Part shown: positions 49,138 to 61,242 of the stretch, piece after piece | Position numbering within the stretch: position 1 is the stretch's first letter | Layout: every line of letters starts with the position of its first letter | Source: Marsupella aquatica | Lineage: Eukaryota > Marchantiophyta | Direction of reading: 5' to 3' | Length of the DNA stretch: 64,000 bases | Assembly: GCA_973895155.1 (NCBI GenBank) | Contig: OZ316894.1 | Location: 4,092,001-4,156,000 of the forward strand | Program-made: the position numbers and the translations under genes | Notes under the pieces: model-generated | What the model was told of the DNA's origin: nothing | What the model saw: the letters and a program-made list of their open reading frames with translations, nothing else | The model's database searches: none

Positions 49138-52100
49138 TTGCTCCTTACTGTGCCTGCACCTGCTCAACGGTTTCCTAGGCTGGCGGTTGGTGCCGTTTCT
49201 CGACCTGATGCGGTGGGCTCTCTCCATCGCCTCCCCTTTCTTTTCACATGCCTTGGTTGGGCCTTTTGTCGCTTCTTGATCGCTCGTCATGTCTGCGTTG
49301 AGAGTGTTGGCGCGGGGCAAGCGCCCAGCCCCACCACACACTTCTCCCCCGTCCTCCCCCCCCCCCCTCGTGGACGTCTTCGTGTTTGCTCTTCTTCACT
49401 GGATCTCTCTCATCTTCGTGATGACCCCATGCGCGATGCTCTGCCAGTCCCCCCAGTCTACTGCCCACCCCATTGTCGCCCTGGCTCCTCTCCCCACCCC
49501 ATTCCCCCTCCACCCATTTACCATCCTCCTCCGGCCTCCTCGTCCACATCTGTTCCACCCCCACCTCCTGTCCAGTCTTTCCCTGCTCCCTCCATGGACG
49601 AGCGTCCCTTGCATACTTGTCATGACTGTGGATGGGTGGGCATCTCCCTCCCTCATCATCGCGGGCGGGGGCGGTGCCATCGTCGCCAGCAAGCACAATC
49701 CCAGCCCCAGCCCCCTATTGACCCTGTTAGCTCTGCCCCTCCCTCCTTGGAGGCTCCCGAGCAGGCATGGAGTTGGGTTCGCACTCTAGACCCCCTTCCA
49801 GCCTACCATCCAGGGTACATTAGACCTCGCCTTTATAACCACATTCCTCTGGCGTTGCGCCCTTTAATTCGGTCCTCCTTGTTGCAGTTCATGCAGCTTA
49901 TCTTGGCGCATCCTATGGAGGTCTCCTACTGGTCTTTACTAATGCTTTTTCCACAGTGGACTCTTACCCTCCCTAGTCATGGTGGTCGTGTGGGTCACCG
50001 TGAGACTGCTTCTCGTATCCATCATTTTTTGCGGGGAGATTGGGAGCAGCTTCAGGAAGAGTACTTTCTTCGCGCCTGGTCTTTTACCGCACGTGCTTTG
50101 TCTGACCCAACTCGCCACTCTCATCCTCCTGAGCATATACGTCTTCGTCGCTCTTGTCGTTTAGCCCAGGCTGGTGAATATCGTCGGGCTGTCCAGACCC
50201 TTTCTCCCACCACACCAGCCCCCCTGGCGAGGTCACCTCAATGGCCCTTCAGGATCTCCATCCGCAGCCCCATGATCAGCTCCCTTTGTTCGTAGAGGAT
50301 TTTGAGCCAGAGGAGGATCTTCAGTTTAGTAGGGACCACTTCACCTATGCCTTCCTCCATGCCCCGCGTTGCGCTGTTGGTGGCCCCTCCGGCTATGTCT
50401 TTGAGCATTTTCATGATTTATTCCCCCCTGAGGATCCTCAGTCTGGTTTTCCAGTTTTCTTCTCCTTTTGCCAGTGTATTGCAGTCGGTCGTTTGCCTCC
50501 TCCCGTCTCTCGGCTCTTGAGTGCTTCTCGTTTATTGGCCATGGCTAAGTCTTCACCGGGTGTTCGGCCAATTGCTATTGGGGAGGTTTTTCTTCGTCTG
50601 GTGTCTCGCACACTTTCCTCGCAGTTTCGCTCTACACTATCGGATCATGTCTCTCCACATCAGTTTGCAGTGGGCGTTCCTGGCGGCTGTGAGACAGTTA
50701 TTGCGGGTATTCGAGCTACCTTGGACCTCCACCCTGATTGGGTTGTCCTCCAGGTTGATGTCTCTAATGCTTTTAATACGGTTTCTCGGGCAGCCATTTT
50801 TCGTGCTTTGAGGGCAGCGGATCCAGACATCCAGTCCCTGATCCCCTTTGTCCATTGTTTTTATGGACTCGAGGCCCCACTCTTCTATAGTCATCACTCC
50901 TCTATAGGAGTGTATTCCACTATTTCTTCTGCAGAAGGTACACGTCAGGGTGACCCTTTGGGTGGGCCTCTTTTTGCCATTGCCCATTTTACAGCTTTAC
51001 GAGAAGCCGTCATGGCCCACCCCCAGTGTATCTTCCCCTCCCTTTTAGATGACACCCACATCATTGGTCCTCCTGCCGCGGTTACTTCTGCCCTCGCCAC
51101 TCTTTCCACCCATTTGATGGCCTCGGTTTACGGGTTCAGCCTGTGAAGAGTCGTGCATGGAGTCCAGTTGGGTTTCCCTATGATCTTGCGCTTCCCCCAG
51201 GGTTCTTACGTCCAGCCGATGGTCTTCGGGTCCTTGGTTCTCCAGTCGGTACCGCCTCCTTTTGCTCATCTTTCATCGCTGATGCTCTACAGGCTGCCTT
51301 AGCCCCTACTCCTATGCTCCCTAAGTTAGCAGATTCTCATGCAGCATTTGGGATGTTGTTGAGGTGCATCCACCCTCGTGCGTCTTATTTGGCTCGGAAG
51401 CATCCCCCTACCGAGGATCTTTGTCTCCACCTTTGAGCATTTGATGTCTCCATTCGTGAGACTCTGGCCTCTCTTTTAGGGCCGGGTACGTTGCTCTCAT
51501 CTCCGTGGCTTCATCGACAACTCGGTCTTCCTATTTCGCACGGTGGTTTTGGTCTTACTTCCATTGAGAGCCTTGCACCTTTGGCCTTTTTGGGTGCGTG
51601 GGCGGCCGCCTTCTCATTGTTGGCCGATCGTTTCCTTACTGAGGATCGCCCTTTTTTACTTTCATCTCTCATGGAGGTAGAGGAGGGTTCCCTCCCGTTC
51701 CAGGTTCATTTGCGCGCGGCGCGGTCATCATTACCAGATCCCATTTGCGCTGCGTTACCTTCTTTTCAGGAGTTTTTATCCTTGAATCCTGTCCGTCTTT
51801 AGGCAGACCTCGCTGGGCGTATGCACGCTTTCACCCTTTCCAGCATCCTCTCCGAGGCACTTGACACAAACCGAGCTCGGATTCTTTCTTCCGAAGGGAA
51901 GGGCGCAGGAGGATGGCTTCAGGCCAATCCAGTCATTCCTCATTTGCGGATGTCTTCAACGGAGTTCTCCACAGCCATGCATCTTCGTATGGGGCTGCCC
52001 CACCCACTTCTTGTAGGTTTACCTCCTTGCACTTGTGGGAAGCCTTGTGATGTCACAGGTGTCCATCTTCTTCGGTGCAGTTTGGGAGGTGAAACCATTA

Positions 52101-52576
52101 CTGTTCACGACGTTGTGCGTGATGCAACTGCTCAGGTTCTCTCTGGCTCGTTGGTATGCATGCGGCGGGAGGTGGTACTCGAGTTACCTGGTCCTCCATC
52201 CCAGCGGTTACGGGTGGATCTTACCATGGTCCGTGAGGGTCAACGTACTTTGGCAGATGTAGTGGTGGCAAACCCATTGCGCCAAGACATCCTTGGGACG
52301 ACGGCAACAACGGCAGGGGCAGCAGCGTCACGTGCGGCAACAACGAAGGAGGCCAAATATGTTGCACGAGCTTCATCCGACAACTTCCTTCCTCTTGCTC
52401 TGGAGCTCTTCGGGCGTCTTCATCCTCAGTTTGATGGGCTTCTTCGGCAAGCTGCCCGGGATGTTAATGGCCGAATGGGTCCCACTGGACCCCCGCTATC
52501 TGTTTTGATCACGCACTTTCGTCAACGCATTTCAGTCACCTTACAGCGTGCTCAAGCTCGGGCCATCTATCGTTGA
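49138..52576 (+). pseudogene. reverse transcriptase/endonuclease polyprotein, degenerate
   Basis: Coding sequence runs in one frame from 49138 to about 50240, shifts to a second frame (to about 51143), then a third to 52576. That third frame has in-frame stops at 51434-51436 and 51800-51802. The N-terminal part is Pro-rich with a zinc-finger-like CHDCGWVGISLPHHRGRGRC. The polymerase has FEHFHDLFPP, VRPIAIGEVFLRLV, motif A VDVSNAFNTVSR (about 50754), motif B GTRQGDPLGGPLF (about 50937) and motif C SLLDDTHIIG (about 51041), so the usual FADD/YADD is LLDD. The C-terminal part has a knuckle CTCGKPCDVTGVHLLRC (about 52028) and a nuclease-like RVDLTMVREG ... LADVVVANP. Two frameshifts and two stops make this copy inactive unless recoding occurs. 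Confidence 0.85.
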
Positions 52577-52940
52577 TCTCTTACAGTGGGTGCTAGTGTG
52601 CCTCCGCAACGGCTAGCTCCCCTCGAGGATATTCCAATCCCACTTGCCGATCTAGTTTTGACCCTTGATGTGGACCATTAGCTTTTTGCCACATCTGCTA
52701 TGAATGATGTGGACCTCGATCCGTTTGGGTTAGTTTTAGTCCCTCTTTCTTGGTTTTTAGGGGTTCCCTATTACTCATTTCTTACTTTTAGTTCCTCTTT
52801 TTTGGTGTTTTGAGGTTCCTTTTTATTCACTTCTTTTGGTTTTGTCCACTTGGACCCTCTTTTGTTTGTTCTTTTGTAGAGTGTTTGGTCCCTTTCTATA
52901 AAAAGTGTGTCTATATTAATTAAAATAAAATAAAAAAGTT

Positions 52941-54572
52941 TAGGGTTTAAAGGTTTTGGAGAATATATTTTGTCCACTCCACTATTTAAGTTGGGGCTAG
53001 TTTATATAGTAGTTTATATAATCATAGTTTTTTGGAGACTATATTTTGATAAACATTCGTTTGTACTCTCCACTATTCACCTTCTGTTTTCCTGTCCACT
53101 ATTCAAGTTGGGGCTAGTTTATAGGGCTAATTTATAAAGTCGTAGGGTTTAGGGTTTTCGCTGCAGTGGCTCATTTCCATCTCCAAACCTGTAATGCATG
53201 CAAAACGTCATGTAACACTATACGAATTTCAGGTGCTTGGTTTAGGGTTTATAGTTTCGGCTTTCCACGAAAGTAAGATAATAGTTGTTTATTTTTTAAG
53301 GATTGGAAGGTCTTAAGGAAAATGATCCAGGAAAAGTTGGAGTTTAGACATTCTACTAGAATAATAGTTAAATTGTTGGGTTGTAATTTACCTTGTGTGA
53401 AATGAGGTTGGAGTTTCGATGTTCTGTTGGGTTCTCAGGATTGTAATGTACCGTGGTGTGAAGCTCATTTACAGAGTGGACGAAAATCATCAGGAAGGGT
53501 TAGGGCCGTGTTTCATTTAACCAGTTAACCCTTAACTAAAAAATAATGTCTTTAAAATCGGTACTAATGCCTTCCAGTAACCAAACCCAGTAACCGTTGG
53601 AGATGCTCAAGAACTTCTCCCAAATTCGAGCTCATCTCCATCTGACCTCGTGGATTGTGTCACACCTACGATCACACGGAAATGACAGTAGAGTCTAATA
53701 GAAAATCCTTCTTTACTCGAAATCCATCCAGATTGTTCTGTTCTGTGTGAGTCCATTGCCTCTCTAGACAGAACGGTAAGGAAGAAAGTACTAGTAGAAA
53801 GAACGAGAATCCTCTCGTAAACACTGAACTCCCCAATCTTCAAACAACACTCGACGAACAGATGATATTTAGTTCACCAGGATATGAAAAACCCTAGCCT
53901 GGATGGCACCTCTGGAACACGGCTTCCTCTACTCTGGACGTTTATGTAATCAAAATTCTCGAAATAATGTCAACAAATCTATAATCAAAATTCTCGAAAT
54001 CATGTCAACAAATCTATAATCAAAATTCTCGAAATCATGTCAACAAATCTAGAACGAGAACGTAAGCTGAATAGAAGTAAACGTGTCACCCAATTCGAGA
54101 AGAAATGCCCGTCTATAATCACCGATGTTTGTCGATTTCAAGGATTGTGCTGCTATTTACAGTGGCAAAGCGGGCCATCATGCTAGTACAGGCAGACCTC
54201 CGGTTGCAGAGGAGATGTGTACAATCCTAAGTAGAGCACAAGACATAGTCGCATGCACGAAGACATTCGACGACTTGAAGCCTCCTTACAAACGCAGGGA
54301 TAATGGATTGATGTGTTGATTGCCACAACGCACCTTCCTCTCTCAGTTATTCCTCATCCTTGTACCTCTACGAGACGAAGAACGGAGCTGTGACCAGTGC
54401 AAGTGCTCCGCCCAGACCATTTCTTCAAGTTGAAGAGAGTCCAAGAATACAACGAGTCGGACTCTCCCAACAATAGTGCCTTATTACAGGTCCGGCACCG
54501 CACACGAGCACGAGGAAACCCCGACCGTCGCCTCTGCAAAATCCGGCAGGGCTACAGCCTCTTGGCAATAGC
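52941..54572. other. repeat-family flank and intergenic DNA
   Basis: 52941-53280 continues the A+T-rich repeat family found left of the retroelement. Then follow short frames only. A tandem repeat lies at 53946-54051. Confidence 0.5.
53946..54051. repeat. three copies of a 35-bp tandem repeat
   Basis: TAATCAAAATTCTCGAAAT plus CATGTCAACAAATCTA repeats three times with one base difference (TAATG/TCATG). Confidence 0.92.
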
Positions 54573-55025
54573 TTAACTATTCTGCAACGCTTCCTCCTGG
54601 TGGCTCACAAGGACAATATCCGCAGTCGGATACGCGACGCAGGTCAGTACCCAGCCAGCAATCTTCTGATCGTCGTCGAGGAACGAAGAATCACCTTGGT
54701 CGACCGTACCTGACTCGAGTTTGCCCACGCACGACGAGCAAGCGCCAGCTCGGCAAGAGTAGGGCAAATCCAATCCTTTTTCCTCCGCGACGTCCAGAAT
54801 GTACTCATCGTCGGGACACTCGAACGTCTGTTCACCTTCGGGAGTCTTGACAGTGATCTTGAACGAAGCCATACATGTCACCCGGCTGTGCGAGCTCTTG
54901 ATCCCGAAGCTCTTGTTCAACGAAGCCGCCTTCATAGACACCGACTTCTTTCCGCTCAAGGGCGACGCAACAGAGGCACCGAGAGCCACAACGGCCGGTG
55001 CGGCAGAAGCAACAGCGAGAGCCAT
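54573..55025 (-). CDS. plastid [2Fe-2S] ferredoxin, copy 2 (150 aa)
   Basis: Single-exon CDS on the minus strand, paralogous to 36788-37231 along its whole length. The transit peptide is almost identical ([18 protein letters not shown]), with the same VTCM|ASFK junction. Cluster ligands [10 protein letters not shown] and VLTCVAYP are intact. Differences cluster in the last third: [33 protein letters not shown]. The C-terminus is three residues longer than in copy 1. ATG 55025 is the first Met after the leader-intron acceptor. The frame stays open upstream but lacks a better start. High similarity in the first 75 codons suggests recent duplication or gene conversion. Expression differences are likely because the upstream regions share only the leader-intron junctions. 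Confidence 0.95.
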   Translation of the reverse strand: MALAVASAAPAVVALGASVASPLSGKKSVSMKAASLNKSFGIKSSHSRVTCMASFKITVKTPEGEQTFECPDDEYILDVAEEKGLDLPYSCRAGACSSCVGKLESGTVDQGDSSFLDDDQKIAGWVLTCVAYPTADIVLVSHQEEALQNS

Positions 55026-55127
55026 GACTCCTCCACAGCCTAAAATTCGGAATTCCTTTCGAAACAAGTGCAATCGCCGAAGTCAGCAACGACGATCAAA
55101 GTACGAAACAGCAAAACAGAAACTCTG

Positions 55128-55194
55128 CTGCAGAATTATAGTACTGTAGATGACTGACGCAAATGACGGACAGAAGAAGATTCACAAAGCTCAC
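55128..55194 (-). other. 5'-leader intron of ferredoxin 2
   Basis: CTTCTCAAAAG|GTGAGC and ATTCTGCAG|CAG bracket about 67 bases, matching in position and junction sequence the leader intron of copy 1, which is about 101 bases. Confidence 0.75.
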
Positions 55195-55424
55195 CTTTTG
55201 AGAAGCTCGGGGAGAGAATGATGGATCGAAAGATGGGGAAGTGGATGCGGAGAGAAGTGTCTCGTCTCACGAAGCAGAAGAGCAAAGCGCTCGAGAAGAA
55301 ATGTGTGCTGATGCGCACATTAGAAAAACGATCCCGAGCTGAAAGGCAGGTCGAAGGGCGATGATTCCCCAAGATGGCAATATACTACACGATAACTTCG
55401 AGGCTGTGAGCTAGAGTACAGCCG

Positions 55425-56760
55425 CCTCTCTATAAGTGCAAACTACGTAAGTGCAAAACGGGCTAACTGCAAGGCGTCCCGTTCTTCCCTTTTACACGGA
55501 GTTTGCAGTTTGCACTTCTATGCATTTTTTGTAAGTGCGAACTGGCCTGAAATATTTTCATGAGCCAATCTGCATGTAGCAGCCCTCAACAATGAAGCCC
55601 TCGACACTGGCAAAATGATTGGAAAAAATCAGATCTCTGGTGTAATATGGCCCTCAACACTAGCAAAATCATTGGAAAAAGAATGTCTTTGAAATCGGTT
55701 CCCAACAACGACAGGTGCACACTATCTTTTTGCCTTATTCTCAAGGCAGATTTTGGGACCTCAAGGGCCTGATGGTTTCTGGGCTTTGCCCCTAGTTAGG
55801 TCTTCACAAGAGTTGCCGTCAGGCCGGGGCTTACAGCATGAAAATCTCAATGAATGATATCATGAAGTTAGTTGCTTTGAGGGCTGCACTTAAAAGGTCA
55901 ATCACATGCGAGTTTGCTCTAAATGGCAAGTGCAAAACCTTGATAAGTGAGCTCATAATCCCATCAAATTGCATTCACTGATAAGTGCAAGCCCTTTTTA
56001 ATGAGAGTAAAGATTGCAGTTATGGAGTACGACACCATATGTAGGGTAGAGACAATTTGGGGTGCTAGTGATGGACTACTCACTGATGGACAGTGCACTC
56101 TTATCTATGGGTTTGCACTTATAACATCATGCAAACCCCTATTTAGCGCACACCGGATGCTTGTTCCCAAGATTTTGCACTTAGAGAGAGTTAACTGTAT
56201 AGAATAACACTGCAGGGGTTTGGGCGGGTGTGTACCAGTATCCATGTATAAGTGCATTCTGTGCTTAAGTCCAGGCTGGCCACCTAGGCACCTAATATTA
56301 CAGAAAATTTCCTTTGTCAATGCACCAAAAATGTAGTTTGCATGAGTGCAGGGAGACCCTCAATAAATGACAAATAATGACACTAAACCAAAAAATACAC
56401 ATAAGTGCATTTTTCTATAAGTGTAATATGCATTCATCAATAAGTAGTGCAACACATACACAAGAAACACATTTATTGATGAGTACAGCAGACAATTACA
56501 TCTAGTAGTTTCATGCACTTATCCAGTTAAATTGTGCAACATGAAGGCTCAGAGTATGCGGATTCTAAAAGATTTATAAATGCATGAGGAATCTGATGCA
56601 ATTTCCAATGAACATAATAGGTCATGCAACCATGCACATATGGACAAGTGCATACTAACTGATGTCCCATCAATGCACTTATAACATGGTGCATGTAGTG
56701 AATAAGTTTACCAGGCTTGGGGTTCTTCTTGGGAACCTGCACTTAGACACACTAGATTTT
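55425..56760. mobile_element. AAGTGCA-rich repetitive element(s), relative of 9463-9985
   Basis: TAAGTGCAAA motifs are dense from 55432 onward. From about 56260 to 56760 the order of blocks matches the 9463-9985 element (CCTAATATTACAGAAAATTTCC, AATGCACCAAAAA, CATGAGTGCAGG, ACACTAAACCAAAAAATAC, TTTCATGCACTTATCCAGTT, CCTGCACTTAGACACAC). The 55425-56260 part may be a longer family member or an adjacent insertion. I cannot define inverted ends or a target duplication here. Confidence 0.45.
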
Positions 56761-58598
56761 TTAACCTGTATCCTTGCCTCTGGAATCAAAGAACAAGGTG
56801 ACTGGTGGCAGTGGAAAAGCTTTTTCAAACTTTGTCTGAGCAGGGTTATAGACTAGAACCCAAACCTAGACAAAGGTTTCCCTGTGTAATTTTTATCTTT
56901 TTATCTAAAAATGGGTCTAAAACCCAAGACTAGACTTCACTTTTTGTGTGTAATTTTTTCCAGGAAGCTGATCCGACTGTAAATTTCCAGCCACAAGATT
57001 ATGCGAATAGCAACATGGAGTAGAAAAAATTACATAGTGGCAATTCTTTGTTCCATACAGAATTCTTGGGAAAGATAATGGAATGTGCACCAAGGAAGCA
57101 AATGAACAATCCGTGCAATGGACGATTCAAGTTCGTTGAGGGCCCTTTCTCCCTTTGATTTGCTGGTCGGTTGGATTTTGCCTAACATCCCACCCTATAG
57201 GTTGGATTTTATGCCAATAGCACTATTTCACAAATAGTGTTATGCACAAATAGGATTAGTATTAGGGTTTAGGTTAAGCAAAAGTCTTGTAAATCTTTGT
57301 GGAAGAACATTAGCGGTGTTTTAATCCAATTAGAATATTGATAAGAACTATAGAGGTTTCCAAACTGGGATTGCTAGATTGTCACTTCTTTGACATAATA
57401 CATACATTGCCACTGAATGTTTTCTATTTGTTAGTATGCCACTTTTTTTGTTTGTGAGTTAAGAAACTAACCCAGGTTAGCTCCTTCACATCCAATGGCT
57501 CTCATCACAGCGGCCATTTGTAGGATGGTGGGACAGGACCACCTGACCCACCCCTTGGTCAGCTGACCCAAGGGTAGTCAAGGTCATCTTGAGGGAGACA
57601 CTGGCCAATTGATTAGGAAGCTAGGTGTGATAGTAGCCATTGGACATGAAGGAGGTAACCTAGGTTATTTCTATACCCACAAAAAAAAGAGTGACATTGT
57701 GCTAAATAGAAAAAAATTCAGTGGCAAGGTGTGTATTTATGCCAAAAAAGAATGACAACCTAGTAAATCCCAAGGTTTCCAAAACCAAAATAAGGCTAAA
57801 AAAATACTAGAGGACAACTTTTTGCTTATTTTTTGGGGTGTTGATTACCCAAAAATGTTGTGCTTGATATGACACCCTTGAGTTACCAAGACTATGCAAA
57901 TAGTGTTACCAAGACCACACAAATAGTGTTACCAAGACCATTGAAGATGAACAGTGCAATGGGGTGCAGAGGCCTTCCTCTAGGCACGTGCACCAACAAC
58001 ACATCATGCCAAGAGATTTGGCCAAAGCCAGCTGTCCATATTATTTTGTGCCCTAGCAAACCTTCTCGTGATGAGGTTGCTCCAATTTTAACTACCCTTC
58101 CCCATATGGTATTGAAAAGCGTTTTGGACTATTATTATCTAGATAAATTTGACAAAGAAACAAATTCTTGAAGATAATTAAAGGTGTGAGTATTCACAAA
58201 AAGATCTCGACAACCATGGTCAACTGTACAGTCTACACTGCTAGCGCAAAAGATCCTAGACCAACTGTTCAAACAATTTGGAGTTCCAAGATTGTGAATA
58301 TAATTTCTTTCAAATTGTCAATAGACTTAGAATGGATATTTAGTCCATAAAATTGATGATTGAACTGCTCGCTAGCCAAATTGACTTACAAGGTTTGTTT
58401 TCAAGTCTGGTTTTCTAAATAAAACTCTTCTACGAAATTTCAGATCAGGCATAGTTAACTCGAGCTGCAGATTTCTCGTGCCTGTTTAGTTGGATTCCAA
58501 AAACCCAGTACACTGTAGAGGCGTAGTAGACCACTGCTTACATACGTTCACGTCACATGATACCATGGAAGGATTTGTTTGAGTATCTTTCACTCACC
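56761..58598. other. intergenic, no gene recognised
   Basis: Includes a faint relative of the 40088-40345 element at about 56795-56870. It also has a 26-bp tandem triplet at 57886-57940 (GTTACCAAGACCACACAAAT). A 103-codon frame at 57860-58171 has no recognisable domain and I do not call it a gene. Confidence 0.4.
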
Positions 58599-60449
58599 CT
58601 AGTTGCCACGATTGTGACTAAACTCAAGAAGATGTCTTTCGATTTCATCGGCAAGTGAGATTCGCCTCTCTACTGGTGCGGAGTTATTGGGTAGGTGACG
58701 GGAAGAAGAGTCATCATTGGGTCCAGTTGACATGCTCTCTGAGTCTGAAAGCAGGTCCTGCTCTGATGGCCTAATTCTCAGTCTATCTCGAGTAGATGTT
58801 CCATCATGTCCTTTACTAGAAGGGGTTGACATGCTTCGGGAATCATCATTTTCTGCATCTCCCCAGGGATCATAATCAGAGTTTCCCAGAAGATTTCTTG
58901 AATGATTATGGGCTTTCGGATACAAAGGAGAGTCCGAAAAGTCCATCAGGTCAGTTCTGTTGAAGAAGATTTGGGCTGAAATATCACCTGGAAGACTTCT
59001 TCCTCTTCTAAGAGTCGCTGCCGAGTCAGAAAGACGAGGTCTTGTATTAAGATATGGCATATAGTTCGACCCTCCGTTGTGATATGGATTAAAGGGCGAC
59101 CCACCTTCATGCTCCTGTACAATGTTCAAAATTAGCATCAAATGTTAGTTTCTGTATGTAGAGGGGACCAAAAAGCCTTCGGCCGGATTCAACAACAGCA
59201 ATAGTGAAAAGACCAACCCAAAGTTCATTACTTTTTGTTATTCAACTGAAGAAAATCTTTGCATTAAGCTCCAGACCTAACCATTCGAAAGATCAATTCA
59301 TCAATCTTAGTCTTTACAGTGAGTACTCAGAACTCAACTGAGGTCCTCTTAACGTATTCTTATAATTGCAAGTACTAGTACTGTAGTTATAATTACGTCA
59401 ATTCTGGTTCGAGTTCAAGATTTTGAGAGTATATAGGGATTGCTTTCTCATTGAAAGAAATCGAAAGCTTCTATTCTACTCGTCAAAAACCAGAAACTCG
59501 AAATTTCAGATCATGCTCAGAAGCACCGAGCGTCCTGGGAACAACGAACCTCCAGCCAGAATGAATAGAGATCTACCTGAGCATGATAACCTAAGTGTTG
59601 TAACTCCGCCTTTTGATACAGCACTATTCCCAATGCAGCTGACAAGATGGTCACAAGAACGCCAAAGACGTAGGTCACATTTTTCCATTGATGTTCACTG
59701 CAAAAAGACATGACTAGTCAGACCTGGTTTCCAGCCAAAAACCACATGCGCCACTCCTAGAAACAAATCTAAAATTCCAGTCACCTAGATCTCGGGGATG
59801 TACTGGGGCATATTAAAAAGCTCAAGAATTCCTCGTGCGTTCCTCATCTTTAGCAATTGGTATTTCAACGGTTTTACTTGCAAAACACAGGTCAACAATG
59901 AAAAACAATAGACTGTTTCAAAAATGCTAGCCAAGCAGATATGCCTTTGTGTTTAATTTGCTACAGCTTTTAGGATTTGCCTCTTCGACCCGTTAGCTGC
60001 ACCATTCTTCTTCTTCTTCTTCTTCTTCTTGAATTCTTTGATGATATGTTCATCCCGTTGTCATTGGCTGATATCAATAATTTTAGTTTTTGAATGCAAT
60101 TTGTAAAGTAATAGCGAAAACTGGTCATCAGGAGCCTGAGGTAATCATTCACCACCCAAAGGTGGACCAACTATTGAGCATGTCAAGTACAGGTAGGGAA
60201 TCTACCTCCAAATTTCTTCATGCTCGCATTTCAGCGGAGGGTTTCTGAGCTGGATCATACGGAGCCTCCCGTTCCCTCTATCAGAGATTAAGAGTGAGCA
60301 GGACCTCGGCAGGTATGTGAGAGTGAAATCCGAGGAGAGGAGTGCATTCTTACCCTCACCATCAGCATGACCAGTCTTATTGGGCTGCCCAGCTATTGTC
60401 GTCACAAAACCTGAACAAAACACAATCGAAGGAAATGAGAGACAAAATA

Positions 60450-60487
<38 letters not shown>

Positions 60488-61192
60488 GAAACGTCCACAG
60501 GAGACGAGAAGAAGAGTTTACTGCCTACAGTCTAGAAGAGATCAGGCAATCCGGAAATGGGGTTCCGTTTGTTGCAAGAAAACAACACAAAATATGTGGG
60601 GAAAACGATGTGGAGGTGCGGGGTATCGATCCCCGTGCCTATCGCATGCAAAGCGATCGCTCTACCATGTGAGCTACACCCCCGACATGTCCACAGCCTC
60701 GCTATAACTGTTTTTCTATCTTCGCCGAGTCCGTACGAATCATCGAAGTGAAAAGGCTTTGGCCAATCGAACATTATCCTGTGTTATCAATTGACAAATT
60801 TACGCAAGAAAATTTAACAGATCAATAAGGGGAACACCTGAGGGATTACATAAACGTAATTATTTTTATATTATTAAAATTTGAAGTTATAAGGAGAGGA
60901 AGTGTATAAGATGAGACCAATCAGGCTCGTCCCCTTTTCCAAAAGAAAAAAGGGAAACAAATGGGACCTGACCAAAAGGGAAACACCTGAGGGATCGGAT
61001 GGACTGGAAACCATTTTTAGAAATTGATTCAATTTTCAATTATAGAAATAAATAAGGCAATAGATACAGCATGGGATCTGACCAATGAGGCTGGTCCCTT
61101 TCCAAAAAAGGAAAAAGGGGAAAAACAGGGATCTGACCAATAAAGGGAGCCGAGCTATCAGGTGGACTGTAAACCATTTTTTAGACAATGAT

Positions 61193-61242
<50 letters not shown>

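Larger units (their letters stand above)
48770..52940 (+). mobile_element. non-LTR retrotransposon with restriction-like endonuclease
   Basis: Parts in order: a leader with two 185-bp monomers (48791 onward), a coding region (49138-52576), a 3' untranslated part and a tail of A-rich TAAAA repeats (52921-52937). The tail joins TTTAGGGTTTAAAGG, and the 5' side has three TTTAGGG units at 48503-48526. There are no long terminal repeats. Protein order (N-terminal zinc finger, reverse transcriptase, CCHC knuckle, PD-(D/E)XK-like endonuclease) is that of the early-branching R2/CRE/NeSL-type clades, many of which insert at fixed targets. The 5' boundary is uncertain; it lies between 48527 and 48790. 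Confidence 0.8.

Noticed and set aside
49132-49698. Antisense frames of 69-150 codons over the retroelement
   Set aside because: They are opposite a Pro-rich region of the retroelement protein; composition keeps these frames open.
57860-58171. 103-codon frame
   Set aside because: It begins in a 26-bp tandem triplet and has no domain, splice or homology support.
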